A stretch of 64,000 nt of DNA from Ketobacter sp. MCCC 1A13808 (GCF_009746715.1 NZ_VRKW01000003.1:1-64000); one strand, 5' to 3'. Positions 16,296-26,376 are shown, counted from the first letter of the stretch. The notes: a model not told the origin generated them from the letters alone. Translations and numbers: made by a program.

Positions 16296-18434
16296 ATGGT
16301 TGTGGATGTTCCAGGCTATAAAATAGTTTCGGAAATCGGAAAGGGTGGAATGGCGACGGTCTTTGTCGCCGTTCAGGAAAGCTTTAATCGAAAAGTAGCG
16401 CTCAAGGTCATGGCTACGAGCCTGACCGGCGACCCGGTTTTTGGCGAACGTTTTCTGCGCGAAGCCCGGATTCTTGCCAGCTTGACCCACCGCAATATTG
16501 TCTCCGTCTACGATCTAGGCAAGCATGCGGGCTATCCGTATTTCAGCATGGAGTTTTTACCCGGTGGCGACCTCAAGCATCGGCTCCGATCCGGTATCCG
16601 TGCTGACAAGGCCGTGCGCATTATTTACGATATGGCTGGCGCCCTCGCCTTCGCTCATTCCAAATCCTATATTCACCGCGATATCAAACCTGAAAACATG
16701 TTGTTCCGTGCAGACGGCACCGTGGTGTTAACCGATTTTGGTATAGCCAAGGCCCTGGAAGCGGATACTAATGTCACTTCTGTGGGGGTGGTGGTGGGTT
16801 CGCCCCATTACATGAGTCCGGAACAGGCGCTGGCAAAAAAAGTCGACACCCGTTCAGACATCTATAGTTTGGGCGTTGTGATGTATGAGGTTTTGGTCGG
16901 CCGGCCCTTGTACGATGCCGGTTCTTCGGTCGCCGCAGCCATCAAGCACATATCTGATCCGATTCCGAAATTGCCCGCCAAGCTCAGTTGTCTGCAGCCG
17001 GTGCTGGAAAAGATGGTGGCCAAACATCCTTCCGATCGTTATGCCTCCATGGTGGAAGTGGCACAGGCGCTGGAACCCTATGTGCAGTCCCCTTTCGATA
17101 CCTGGGAAAGCGTCGGCAGGCGTCCGTTAAACCCGCGTTCGCGCATGATGGTTGAAGATTTGCCGACCATCTCCGATTTTGAATTCCCTTGGAGCGACCG
17201 GGATGATACCCCGATTCCCACAGCCATCGCGAAACAAAACTCGCCCTCAGCACCGACCATGTTTGTTAAGCGCACGATGTTCGGCAAAATGCGCATCCGG
17301 GTACATCGTACGTTTGCCAGTATCCGCCATCATCTGCGGCCCAACGAAAACAGTGCCGTGCGCCTTAAATTTGCCATGATGCTGGGATTATGCGCGTTGG
17401 TCGGCCTGTCGGTGTTTTATGTGTTGGATAATAAATCCTTGTCCAAGGGCTCCGCGTTGCAAATGCGAGCGCAGGAGATTTTTGCCGGCATAAACAAGCC
17501 CGGAACCGCTCAACCGGCATCAGGCAACACCGCTGCCGAGCCCCCCGCTGCGGTCGTGGAATCCGGCTCGCCAAAACAGGAGGGCGCAAATTTCAATGCG
17601 GATACCGAAGTAGTTGCTGCTACGGCAGGCATTGAATCCAAGGAGACCCGCCCGGTCATCCGCTCTGAGGTGGAATCCGGGGCCGACGCCATGGCGGAAG
17701 CAAAAGCGGACGCAAAAGCCGGCGCCCTGCAGCCCGTTGCGGTCAGTGCCATTCCGGCACCTTCGGCGGAGGACAGCCCTGAAATTTACGATCTGATGAA
17801 TGAAGCCCGTAAAGCAATGTGGGCAGAAAACTGGGCCAAGCCGGCAGGTCGCAGTGCACTGGATTATTACCGTAGAGTGTTGCAGTTGCAGAGCAATCAT
17901 CCTGGTGGGCTTGCCGGCATTGATATGGTAACCCGTAATATACTGAGCCTTGCCAGCCGCGACCTGAATAACGATCACTTAAGCTCCGCCTACGAGTACG
18001 TTCAGCAAGCCAAATCGCTGACCCAAGAGTACGGTTTGTCCGGGGAATTAATGACCCGTGCAGGTGAAATGAGTGAAACCATTGCGCGTATTGAATATCT
18101 GGATACGATGGGGAATATTGAACGCTGGGTCACTATTCTGGAAGGGTCGGATTTTCTTACTGTCGATGATTTGAACCAGGCTTATTCTGCTTATATGTCT
18201 GTTCTGAACGCCAATATCAATGATGATAAATTGCGGGTAGCAAACGGGGTTTATTCCGACGCATTCTATGAGCTGGGTAAAAAATACTTCAAGCGTAACC
18301 AGATGGAAATGTCTCGCGACTTAATTGCAAAAGGATTACAGATCAATCCGCAGCATGAGCAGCTAAGGGATTTGAGTGCGCGTTGGTCCCGCCGCAATAA
18401 CAATGATGACTATTTTTTGGATAAGCTTTATTAG
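16296..18434 (+). CDS. Transmembrane Ser/Thr protein kinase
   Basis: 712 residues. The N-terminal Hanks-type kinase domain (~8-265) is complete: glycine loop GKGGMA, Lys37 in VALK, HRD with Asp129 (YIHRDIKPEN), DFG at 147-149 and the APE-like SPHYMSPEQ. A single membrane helix lies at about 360-379. The periplasmic part starts with an Ala/Glu/Lys-rich linker and ends in a helical region of about 210 residues with TPR-like repeats (SALDYYRRVLQLQSNHPGGL, MEMSRDLIAKGLQINPQHEQL). It resembles PknB-type receptors, but with a TPR-like sensor instead of PASTA repeats. The next gene follows by 30 bp. Confidence 0.88.
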   Translation: MVVDVPGYKIVSEIGKGGMATVFVAVQESFNRKVALKVMATSLTGDPVFGERFLREARILASLTHRNIVSVYDLGKHAGYPYFSMEFLPGGDLKHRLRSGIRADKAVRIIYDMAGALAFAHSKSYIHRDIKPENMLFRADGTVVLTDFGIAKALEADTNVTSVGVVVGSPHYMSPEQALAKKVDTRSDIYSLGVVMYEVLVGRPLYDAGSSVAAAIKHISDPIPKLPAKLSCLQPVLEKMVAKHPSDRYASMVEVAQALEPYVQSPFDTWESVGRRPLNPRSRMMVEDLPTISDFEFPWSDRDDTPIPTAIAKQNSPSAPTMFVKRTMFGKMRIRVHRTFASIRHHLRPNENSAVRLKFAMMLGLCALVGLSVFYVLDNKSLSKGSALQMRAQEIFAGINKPGTAQPASGNTAAEPPAAVVESGSPKQEGANFNADTEVVAATAGIESKETRPVIRSEVESGADAMAEAKADAKAGALQPVAVSAIPAPSAEDSPEIYDLMNEARKAMWAENWAKPAGRSALDYYRRVLQLQSNHPGGLAGIDMVTRNILSLASRDLNNDHLSSAYEYVQQAKSLTQEYGLSGELMTRAGEMSETIARIEYLDTMGNIERWVTILEGSDFLTVDDLNQAYSAYMSVLNANINDDKLRVANGVYSDAFYELGKKYFKRNQMEMSRDLIAKGLQINPQHEQLRDLSARWSRRNNNDDYFLDKLY

Positions 18435-18464
18435 TTTATCCATTCCAGTCAGGGAAGCTCTTTT

Positions 18465-18773
18465 ATGATAAAGCGTATACACTATTACCTAATTCCGATG
18501 CTGTTGTGTCTGTCACCCGCCGCATTACAAGCGCAACCGGAATGTGAAGACAGCGTAGAGTTTGCAAAAAACGGTTGGCAGTCAAAGGCGGTTCAATCGG
18601 ATATCGATGATTACCTCAGAGACCACCGCATGAAGGTGAACTGGCAACAAGAACCGATTCCACCCGATCAGATCGGACGTGATTATTATGAATGGCTCTG
18701 GAGTGGAAAAATCGGTGCCAAAATGAAACAGGAATTGATGCAGCGTTATTGTGGCAATTCCGAGGCAGCCTGA
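18465..18773 (+). CDS. Small secreted protein of unknown function
   Basis: 102 residues with a signal peptide (about 1-23, ending ALQA) and two Cys in the mature part (near the start in PECEDS and near the end in RYCGN), which could form a disulphide. The Shine-Dalgarno sequence is AGGGAAG. It lies 30 bp after the Ser/Thr kinase, so it may be cotranscribed and could act with the kinase's periplasmic domain; that link is inference. Its 3' end overlaps the convergent HD-GYP gene by 28 bp. Confidence 0.6.
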   Translation: MIKRIHYYLIPMLLCLSPAALQAQPECEDSVEFAKNGWQSKAVQSDIDDYLRDHRMKVNWQQEPIPPDQIGRDYYEWLWSGKIGAKMKQELMQRYCGNSEAA

Positions 18774-21700
18774 ATGTTGCGTTTGATGTCTACGGAATCT
18801 ATCTGCGCCGGATCCAGGTACAATTGCGCGTATTTTTTATAAACACCGCTGCCTAAAAACAGATTAAACACATCCCGATCAATATTTCCTTTTACTGCCA
18901 TGCGGAACAGAATATCCACCGCTTCGCTGATGGGCTTCGCCACTTTATAGGGCCGGTCTGCCGCTGTCAGCGCTTCAAAGATATCGGCAATAGCAATGAT
19001 CCGCTCCGGAATAGATAAATCTTCTGCGCTCAGACGACGCGGGTAGCCGGTGCCAGTCAGCGTTTCGTGATGGGTGGAGGCGTAGCGGGGCACATTGGCC
19101 AGCTCCGGAGGGAAAGGAAGATTGTCGAGTAGTTTGATGGTGCCGATCATATGTTCATTAATTTTAAAACGGTCTTCCGCAGTCAGGGTGCCGCGTGACA
19201 CCAGCAAATTGTAAAGCTCTCCCTGATTGTAAAGATGTTCCGGAATATCCATTTGAATACCAAAGCGTGGATCGTGTGCCTGTTGGTTGACCCGTTCAAT
19301 CAAGTGTTGGGGTTTATTGGCAAGCAGGGTCTCGCGCACAGGCAGCGCTTCGGCCTTTTTCCCATATCGCTCCAATTCGATGGCTGAAACCCCCAGCCGG
19401 TCATCGAAGTGGCGCTGCCAAGGGGTTTCAGCCAATGCGTTTAAACGCGCCGCATCTTCCGCAGACAGAAATTCCGCTCCGATGTTGGCACCGGCGACAA
19501 ACGCAAAATCGTCTTTTAGCTGTGCCTGTTTTTGATCCAGTTGTTGTCGTAGGGTGTGGGCTTGCTCCGGATAGCGGATCAGCTGACGCAAATAATCGAT
19601 TTCAGCGTCCCGCCACAGCACTTCAAAACGGGTGCGAATTTCATGAATCCGGTTGTAAATCAGCTCCAACTTAGTACTTTTGTCGACAATGTGTTCCGGC
19701 GTCGTGATCTTGCCGCAATCGTGCAGCCAAGCGGCCAATTTGAATTCCCGGTATTCATCGGAATCGTTAAATTTGAAGTCGGCGAAGGGTGCGTCCTCGC
19801 TGCGCTCTGCCGCTTCAGCGATCATCACCGATAATTCGGGTACCCGTGCGCAGTGTCCCGCTGTGTAGGGGGATTTCTCATCAATGGCTTCTGCGATCAA
19901 CTGCACCAATGATTGCATTAACTCTTTTAGCTGGACTTCGTAGGCTTCAATGGATGACGACATTTCCAGCATCGATTCGGATAATTCATGCACTTCAATT
20001 ATGGAGCTGCGACAATACTCCACTTGGTTGAATTGACGATTTTTAATTTTTGCATTCTCTAGCGCTAAGCGGCGGATAGGGTTGACGATAGGATTGGCAA
20101 ACAACCATGAAATAGGAATTAACAACAGCAAACAGGCGCAGGTGATTAGCATCGACGTTTTAACCTTTGCCAGGCTGGGGGCCAGAACACGCTCTTCGGG
20201 AACCACAATGGCAAAATATTCCTGATAGGTATCGCTGCGGTTGAGCGGTGTGACAAAGATAAAATGCGATCGATCATTGATCTGGGTATTGATAATGTTG
20301 CCGATGCCTTCTCCGCTGTGGGCAATATTGAATAACTCAGGATAGGGAACGGTGGAAAGATTGCGAAGATTGCTGTCCTGGGGGGTGAGCCAGGTTTCGG
20401 TCAGTGTTTGGCGGTGGGATTGATTGAAGCGGTGTATTGCCAGGTTAAGGATGTCGGCAAGGGGAGCTAGGCTTTTCTTAACCAGCAAATGAAAATCGTG
20501 GGGCAAGGCCTTGTCAATTTCTGTTAAAGGTTCATGAAAGCGAATTCCGTCATAAAAGTACTGCTCGGCAGTGTGATGTAATATGGCGGCACTTTCTATA
20601 GTGCCGTACGCTTCGCCGGTTAACACCGCTTCGATCGCTGTGCGATTAGAGCTGGTTTCGAGAACCCGAATGTCGGGGAAGGCGTTGCGGAAAATTGAAA
20701 TAAGCGACCAACCTTCGGGGATGGCCAGAGTTTTGCCTCGCAGTTGTTGTAGGGTTTCGATGTCTGATACGCCCTCTTTCGTAATGATTGCGTATGGTAG
20801 ATCCAGCATCGGATCGCTATAAAGCCCTGCTCCCGCCAACGCTTCGCTTTTCAGGACCGGGTGTATGATATCCAGATTACCTTGCTTGAACATGCTCACC
20901 AATTGCGGCCAGGAGTAACCATTTACAAATTCGATTTTCAGACCTGTCATGCTGGCAAGGGAACGGATCAGATCGATTGCGTAGCCCCTGGGCTCACCGG
21001 CGACGGCATAATCCATTGGTGGCCAATCCAATTCGTTGGATACGCGTATCACGCCAAGTTCATCGATGTATTTTTTTTGCTCGTCTGTCAGGTTGATTTG
21101 CGGAAGGTCAGGTTTCGCCGGCGCGTTTTCCACGAGGTGATTCGATGCAATCACCTCCCCACTGCTCTGATATAAATAGATCTCGCTGTCTGCATCCAAT
21201 TGTTGGGATTGCAAATAAGTGGAAACCGTTGCCAGCGTGACATCGACGGCTAACACCGCCCCCTGCTCGGGTAACGCAATGGAATAGGTTTGTCCGGGGA
21301 TTTGCAGTTGCTGAAATAAATAGGGCGGGGATTTATAAACCTGTTCGGTTGTGGCATTAATAAACCAGGGTCGACGCCTGGGGTCATATTCACTGCGTTC
21401 TTCGCGAAAGCGACGTAGTTCGAAATCCCGATTGTAATATTCAAAACGTCGTTTGCGCTGTGCCCCTTCATTCGCAACTTCAATAATGACCCAGCGATCC
21501 TCCGGAGTCGCCTGCATTTTCTGGCGTATGTCACCTGCACTTTCCAGGTTCACTAACTCATAAAACCGGCCGTCATCAAATCCGATATAAACACCGTAGA
21601 ACGCATTGTTTTCTTTGATCACTTCCGAAAATAATTTGTAGGTATCAAGGGGAAGGTGGTTATTTTCGATCAACTTCGGATACGCTGCCAGCAGCTTGGT

Positions 21701-21985
21701 GGCCTGTATGACATTGCTGTCCGAGGAGGACAAAAAATTGCCGGTGCCGGAAGCACTTAGTTTAAATTGGGTTAACGCGGATTTTATTGCCAGCTCGCGG
21801 CTGAAATGATACTGCAGACCAATTGCGACCATGGCCGTGACCAGTGTGGCTAAGACAAAAACCCCGACCACGGTGATACGTATTGAAAAACGGGGGTTGT
21901 TGAGGGTGGTGGTATCTATCACTGTATAGCCTGCTTTCAATCCCTGATTACGGAAGGGTACCACAGGCGGGTGGCGCTTTATCAA
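18746..21985 (-). CDS. HD-GYP c-di-GMP phosphodiesterase with Cache-like and SBP3-like sensor regions
   Basis: 1079 residues. A membrane helix at ~35-57 is followed by a Cache-like periplasmic region (~60-300, with PWFINATT and YSIALPEQGAVLAVDV). An SBP_bac_3-like ligand-binding region follows (~305-545: ELGVIRVSNELDWPPMDY, GYAIDLIRSLASMTGL). A second helix at ~610-630 and a HAMP-like segment lead to the HD-GYP domain: HDCGK at ~753, HHE at ~970, GTGYP and RPYK. The HDxGK-to-HHE distance is about 215 residues rather than the usual ~65, so there is a large insertion. The catalytic motifs look intact. The gene is convergent with the small secreted protein. Confidence 0.88.
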   Translation of the reverse strand: MIKRHPPVVPFRNQGLKAGYTVIDTTTLNNPRFSIRITVVGVFVLATLVTAMVAIGLQYHFSRELAIKSALTQFKLSASGTGNFLSSSDSNVIQATKLLAAYPKLIENNHLPLDTYKLFSEVIKENNAFYGVYIGFDDGRFYELVNLESAGDIRQKMQATPEDRWVIIEVANEGAQRKRRFEYYNRDFELRRFREERSEYDPRRRPWFINATTEQVYKSPPYLFQQLQIPGQTYSIALPEQGAVLAVDVTLATVSTYLQSQQLDADSEIYLYQSSGEVIASNHLVENAPAKPDLPQINLTDEQKKYIDELGVIRVSNELDWPPMDYAVAGEPRGYAIDLIRSLASMTGLKIEFVNGYSWPQLVSMFKQGNLDIIHPVLKSEALAGAGLYSDPMLDLPYAIITKEGVSDIETLQQLRGKTLAIPEGWSLISIFRNAFPDIRVLETSSNRTAIEAVLTGEAYGTIESAAILHHTAEQYFYDGIRFHEPLTEIDKALPHDFHLLVKKSLAPLADILNLAIHRFNQSHRQTLTETWLTPQDSNLRNLSTVPYPELFNIAHSGEGIGNIINTQINDRSHFIFVTPLNRSDTYQEYFAIVVPEERVLAPSLAKVKTSMLITCACLLLLIPISWLFANPIVNPIRRLALENAKIKNRQFNQVEYCRSSIIEVHELSESMLEMSSSIEAYEVQLKELMQSLVQLIAEAIDEKSPYTAGHCARVPELSVMIAEAAERSEDAPFADFKFNDSDEYREFKLAAWLHDCGKITTPEHIVDKSTKLELIYNRIHEIRTRFEVLWRDAEIDYLRQLIRYPEQAHTLRQQLDQKQAQLKDDFAFVAGANIGAEFLSAEDAARLNALAETPWQRHFDDRLGVSAIELERYGKKAEALPVRETLLANKPQHLIERVNQQAHDPRFGIQMDIPEHLYNQGELYNLLVSRGTLTAEDRFKINEHMIGTIKLLDNLPFPPELANVPRYASTHHETLTGTGYPRRLSAEDLSIPERIIAIADIFEALTAADRPYKVAKPISEAVDILFRMAVKGNIDRDVFNLFLGSGVYKKYAQLYLDPAQIDSVDIKRNIQAASELPQ

Positions 21986-22083
21986 CCGGAATAAACGTTA
22001 TGGCCATTGTTTAAAAGGGCCGGTTACGTTAAACATATCGGTGTCTGTTCATCATGGCCTTTTATCAGGCTACAGGAGCTGCT

Positions 22084-23001
22084 TTGAATCAATTGATATT
22101 ACACAACTATCCCCTGTCTCCATTTTCCGAAAAAATACGGTCGATGCTGGGCTATACCAAGATTCCGTGGCAATCCGCCAATACCCGTGAAGCGCCGCCC
22201 AGGCCGATACTGGAACAACTGGCCGGTGGTTATCGTAAGGTACCGGTAGCCCAGATCGGTGCAGATATATTTTGTGACACTCGGACGATCAGTGCAGAAA
22301 TCGCTGCGATGGCCAACATGCCGGAGCTGATCGTGGAAAATGCCGATGCGGAGTGTCAGGCGTTTGTTGAAGAAGTCGAACAGAAAATGTTTTTTGCGAC
22401 CCTGGCCTGTTCCATGTCCTTCAAGCTGAATAAAAAAGTTTTGCGAACTCTGTCTGTACTGGATGTAGCACAGATGATGTGGGATCGCATAAAAATGGGC
22501 CGCCATGCCACGGTAAAAATGGCCGGGCTGAAAACCTCCAAAGCGATTTTGCAGGCGTATCTGGAAGACCTGGAAAACCAATTGTCACGGGATTTTATTT
22601 TTGGGAATGGCCCGTCGATAGCGGACTTTGCCGCTTATCACAGTTTATGGTTCTATCGGGATCTGGCCGAAAAAAGCGAAATTAATAAATACCACAATAT
22701 CAATCGCTGGATGGATCGAATTAAGCAATTCGGCCATGGAAAAGAGTTGGAGCTGGATCCGCCACTTGCACTGGAAATAGCGCGAAATAATGAACCGCGG
22801 CCGATCGAAGAGGCGTTCAAGGACGATCCGATGATCGGTAAACAGGTGCTCATAGCGCCGTCGGACTACGCCCAGACTGCGAGCCAGGGTACGTTGGTGG
22901 GGAGCAAACCCCATGGATGGATCATCGCGCGACAAGAGTCGTCATTGGGCACAGTGCACGTTCACTTTCCCCGGCATGGATTCACTTTAACACCGGTCTA
23001 G
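22084..23001 (+). CDS. Glutathione S-transferase-like protein
   Basis: I favour the TTG at 22084, because AGGAG at 22074-22078 sits five bases upstream and the protein then begins directly with the thioredoxin-fold strand (MNQLILHNYPLSPFSEKIRS). An ATG at 22054 would add ten residues. The N-terminal domain has KVPVAQIGADIFCDTRTI, the GST cis-Pro and substrate segment. The helical C-terminal domain contains DFIFGNGPSIADFAAYHSLW, the GST N-capping-box region. About 80 residues extend past the usual GST end. Substrate unknown. The unit is monocistronic. Confidence 0.75.
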   Translation: MNQLILHNYPLSPFSEKIRSMLGYTKIPWQSANTREAPPRPILEQLAGGYRKVPVAQIGADIFCDTRTISAEIAAMANMPELIVENADAECQAFVEEVEQKMFFATLACSMSFKLNKKVLRTLSVLDVAQMMWDRIKMGRHATVKMAGLKTSKAILQAYLEDLENQLSRDFIFGNGPSIADFAAYHSLWFYRDLAEKSEINKYHNINRWMDRIKQFGHGKELELDPPLALEIARNNEPRPIEEAFKDDPMIGKQVLIAPSDYAQTASQGTLVGSKPHGWIIARQESSLGTVHVHFPRHGFTLTPV

Positions 23002-23025
23002 CAATGCCAATGCAACCGCGACGAT

Positions 23026-23055
23026 AAAAAAAGGCGACCCTGAACAGGGTCGCCT
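23026..23055 (-). terminator. Intrinsic terminator of the beta-propeller gene
   Basis: An 11-bp perfect stem, AGGCGACCCTG at 23032-23042 with its complement at 23045-23055. On the minus strand it is followed by a run of T residues (A's at 23026-23032). It sits 45 bp past the stop of the gene at 23100-25352. It could also stop plus-strand transcripts from the GST gene, but there it lacks a T-run. Confidence 0.8.
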
Positions 23056-23099
23056 GAGGTCGGCAAAACAAAACGGTTTGCTACCTTGGTTGGCTTAAA

Positions 23100-25352
23100 T
23101 TATCTGAATAACTTGCCCAGGTGCATAAAGCGGGTTTCTCCGGAGGAGTCATCGACACCGTCATTATCGGTGACGACATAGACTTCACCCTTCTTAGTAA
23201 TAGCAGTTCCTTCCACTTTATCCAGTACCCAACCACCGGTGGCTTTCAAATCCGGAAGCAGATCGTGCACCACGGTCTTGCTGACAACGGGAAAATTACC
23301 GCCTTCAGCAGCGGGAGTTAAGCCGTCAATAGAAAAGCGATAGAGACGTTTTAACTGCGCTTTATCCCCTTGTTGATTGTCGCGCTCGATGACGACGAAA
23401 TTGTGATCGTCAATGGCGCTTAATTCGCTCAGACCGACCCATGCGTCTTCTTGTGCTACATCCAATGGGTAATACAAGAATCCCCAATGATTATTCGATG
23501 GGTTGTAAACACCGATGCGTACGTGGTTTTCCGGATCGCCTTTCCACTCACGTTGAAAAGCCACCAACACACGCTCGTTTTCACCACTGCCGGTGACAGC
23601 GACACCTTCGAAACCGTTACTGATTTGTTTATCAATTACGCCATCCGGCAGATTGATTTCTTCCATTACCGTGCCGTCGGCTGCTGTCTTGATCAGTAGA
23701 TTGGGGCGGCTTCCACCATTGCCTTCTGATACCAACCAAAAGCTACCGTCGCTACGTTGCGCGATGCCTTCCAGGTCATAGTCAACGGTGTCGCCATCCT
23801 TACTAAGCACCAATGCTTCTTTGATAATAGCCGGGCCATTCTTTGCTACTTTCACTTTAAAGATGCGGGATTGGGCGTAGTAGCTGTCGGGGACAGCGTA
23901 AAGGATGTTGGCTCTATGGTTATCCGCTACCATGCCGCTCAATGCGCTCCAGGGGATCAGTTGCTTGGGATCGGACATGATTTCTGGATAGTTCGCTGCT
24001 TTCGCACCGTATTGATAAATGGAAACCGTGGAACGGAAACCGTCATCTGCGCTGTCTTCTTCGCTGGATACCACCACCAGATTGCGCGATGGTATAGTTA
24101 GAATGCCTTCCGGCCCGATGGTGCTGGGCAATATCTGGTGTAGTTTCGGTTTAGCGAACGCAGCGACTTTATACACGGCCACCGCATTGCCGCGCTCAGC
24201 ACCCACGAACAGATAATCGGCTTTGCCGTAATGTCCGGTGGTGACTGATTCCGGTTCGATGCCTTTATTTTCTGAGCGGCTTTCCGGGTAATGACCAATG
24301 CGGATGAAGTCGTGTTCCATAGACGAGCCAGACTCGTAACGGGCATGCCCGAAGGGACTAAAAATGGTAAATCCACGGCTACCGCCTTCCACACCATCAG
24401 CATCTTCATAATCGCCTTCGTTGGCGGTGACTACCCACCAGTCGTTAAGCCAGGCCACCGAATCCGGCTCGCGGCGACGATTGAGAATGTTATCAAGCGG
24501 TTCAATGACGTCGTTTTCTTGGGTGTCAACGCCAAATAAATCCACGCTGCCGGCGGAAAACTCATTGATGACCATGCCGCGACGCAGATCCACCAGAATC
24601 AAGTGATTGTTTTCTTGCAGGCTAACGGCTGCAATATTCAGGCGGCTGATGGCAACGTACTCTGGCTCCGGATCATCCGGTGCAATTTCAGCGTACCCTG
24701 TTAATTCCACTTGCCGTACTTTCCATTTTGACGGTTTGCCCTTTGTGGTGATGATTTTCAGGTACCCGGCAGGCTGTTGAGGAATCAATCCGTCATCAAA
24801 ATCTTCATCTCGCTCATTCTCGATAACCACCGCAGCATAGCGGCCGTCAGGGCTGATCGCGATGGCATCCGGTTGTCCTCCCATGTCGAGGTCGGCTACC
24901 CATTGGGGTTGCAGAGGGTTATCAATTGAATACACAGACAAAACGCCGCCGGGTGTGGTGTAACTCGAAGAGGTGTTGACTGCGACTAACAGATAGTCTC
25001 CGGTCACAGCCACTGAAGTGGGCTCGCCGGCTAGCGGTAAAAAGCCCGCTGCCACCGGCGCAGCCGGGTCCGCAATATCGATCATCCCGATGCGACCTCG
25101 AGGGCTATTGCTATAATAGACAACCTTCCCGTCCTGGCTGGCAGCACTGATCTCAGCAGCAGTGGCGTCGGTGGTATTTTCATCCGGCGCGAGATTCTGA
25201 TAGACGGGAAAGGTCGATACGCGCTCAAAGTAGGTTTCTTTTTTGTGAACGCTTTTGGCCCGATCGTGCTTGTCGAGCGAAGACGCGACGGCGCCGGTTG
25301 CAGTGACTGCGATGGCGAGCGCCAGCGCGGACTTGATAAACGGAAATTGCAT
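23100..25352 (-). CDS. Secreted phytase/esterase-like beta-propeller protein
   Basis: The start is set at 25352 (MQFPFIKSALALAIAVTATG, a clean signal peptide ending VASS) with AGGGG upstream. The longer in-frame frame from 25424 adds an unlikely leader. About 750 residues follow. The first half has propeller-type repeats (GRIGMIDIADPAAPVAAGFL, LSVYSIDNPLQPQWVADLD, PDAIAISPDGRYAAVVIE). The second half resembles the 'esterase-like activity of phytase' domain (DLEGIAQRSDGSFWLVSEGN, NGFEGVAVTGSGENERVLVA, and the terminal KVEGTAITKKGEVYVVTDND). Likely periplasmic or extracellular phosphoester metabolism, by family resemblance. It is a single gene with its own terminator. Confidence 0.75.
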   Translation of the reverse strand: MQFPFIKSALALAIAVTATGAVASSLDKHDRAKSVHKKETYFERVSTFPVYQNLAPDENTTDATAAEISAASQDGKVVYYSNSPRGRIGMIDIADPAAPVAAGFLPLAGEPTSVAVTGDYLLVAVNTSSSYTTPGGVLSVYSIDNPLQPQWVADLDMGGQPDAIAISPDGRYAAVVIENERDEDFDDGLIPQQPAGYLKIITTKGKPSKWKVRQVELTGYAEIAPDDPEPEYVAISRLNIAAVSLQENNHLILVDLRRGMVINEFSAGSVDLFGVDTQENDVIEPLDNILNRRREPDSVAWLNDWWVVTANEGDYEDADGVEGGSRGFTIFSPFGHARYESGSSMEHDFIRIGHYPESRSENKGIEPESVTTGHYGKADYLFVGAERGNAVAVYKVAAFAKPKLHQILPSTIGPEGILTIPSRNLVVVSSEEDSADDGFRSTVSIYQYGAKAANYPEIMSDPKQLIPWSALSGMVADNHRANILYAVPDSYYAQSRIFKVKVAKNGPAIIKEALVLSKDGDTVDYDLEGIAQRSDGSFWLVSEGNGGSRPNLLIKTAADGTVMEEINLPDGVIDKQISNGFEGVAVTGSGENERVLVAFQREWKGDPENHVRIGVYNPSNNHWGFLYYPLDVAQEDAWVGLSELSAIDDHNFVVIERDNQQGDKAQLKRLYRFSIDGLTPAAEGGNFPVVSKTVVHDLLPDLKATGGWVLDKVEGTAITKKGEVYVVTDNDGVDDSSGETRFMHLGKLFR

Positions 25353-25575
25353 TTTATTACCCCTAATGGTCCGAATTCGGATACGGAAAGTTAACCAGGG
25401 TATGTTAGGGCGGCACTGTGACAACGAAATGAATATAAACTAGGCAGTTGGCGGGGCCGTTTTCAAACCCCGGTAAGGATCAAGCCTTATGTATAATCGG
25501 CCAGAACGCGGAACGCCCGACATTCTATGGCGCTTGTCCGTAGCTCAATAACCAAAACAGAGGGTGCAGAATATC

Positions 25576-25986
25576 ATGAGCGAACTTCATTACGGCTCGT
25601 GCCTGTGTGGCAAAACTACATTTGAGGTGATTGGGGAATTTCAGCATTTTTATCTATGCCATTGCAGCCGTTGTCGAAAAGACACCGGGACTGCCCACGC
25701 CGCGAATCTGTTTTCCAGCACAGCAGAGTTACGCTGGCTGTCAGGTAAAAATAACGTAAAAATATTCACCTTGTCCGAAACACGCCATAAAAAAAGTTTT
25801 TGTGTTGAGTGTGGCTCTGCGTTGCCGAATATTCAGATGGATGGCAAGCTGTTGGTGGTTCCGGCGGGTTGTCTCGACAGTCGCCTGTCGGTAATACCGG
25901 ACGCTCATGTATGTATGGCCAGTAAAGGCGATTGGGATGCTGGGTTAGAGCAGGTGACGAGGCTTGATGAATTACCGCTTGGCTGA
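25576..25986 (+). CDS. GFA / Mss4-like zinc protein
   Basis: About 136 residues from ATG 25576, which has AGAGGG about 11 bases ahead; a GTG at 25564 is in frame but less well placed. Zinc ligands are visible in the family order: GSCLCGKTTFEV, CHCSRCRKDTGTAHA and FCVECGSALP. This is the glutathione-dependent formaldehyde-activating-enzyme-like fold. Most members have no proven substrate, and the enzyme name should not be taken as function. The next gene begins 36 bp downstream. Confidence 0.8.
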   Translation: MSELHYGSCLCGKTTFEVIGEFQHFYLCHCSRCRKDTGTAHAANLFSSTAELRWLSGKNNVKIFTLSETRHKKSFCVECGSALPNIQMDGKLLVVPAGCLDSRLSVIPDAHVCMASKGDWDAGLEQVTRLDELPLG

Positions 25987-26022
25987 AGTAATGACCCGAA
26001 ACCGGAAAAGGGGCTCGCTGCT

Positions 26023-26328
26023 ATGTTGAAACTGCTCTTTCTTTCTGTGGTGGTGTTGTTGGTCTTTGCAGCCCTGGCATTGGTCTACCGCATGATCAGG
26101 AAAGAGTACAATCGCTTTTTGGGTAGCCCACTTTCAGTGGCATTGGCCTTATTGGTGCTCGGATTGATCCTTATCTGTGTCGGTTTATTATTTGCGGACG
26201 CCGGTCAGGGTGATTACCCCCATTTGTTTGTCTTGATTGCGGGGGCCGGCGTGGTTCTATCCGTGAGTACGGGGGCTCATATTGTGATATTGACGTTCCG
26301 CTATTTAATGAGAAATAAACAAGAATAG
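26023..26328 (+). CDS. Small integral membrane protein
   Basis: 101 residues with three hydrophobic segments, about 3-22, 38-59 and 67-92, and basic ends (RMIRKEYNRF and RYLMRNKQE). No family recognised. It is 36 bp from the GFA-like gene and 48 bp before the VOC gene, so the three may form one operon. Confidence 0.55.
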   Translation: MLKLLFLSVVVLLVFAALALVYRMIRKEYNRFLGSPLSVALALLVLGLILICVGLLFADAGQGDYPHLFVLIAGAGVVLSVSTGAHIVILTFRYLMRNKQE

Positions 26329-26376
26329 TCTGTTAGAGTATTCTGTCAGAAGATAATAACAATCAGGAGAATAATC

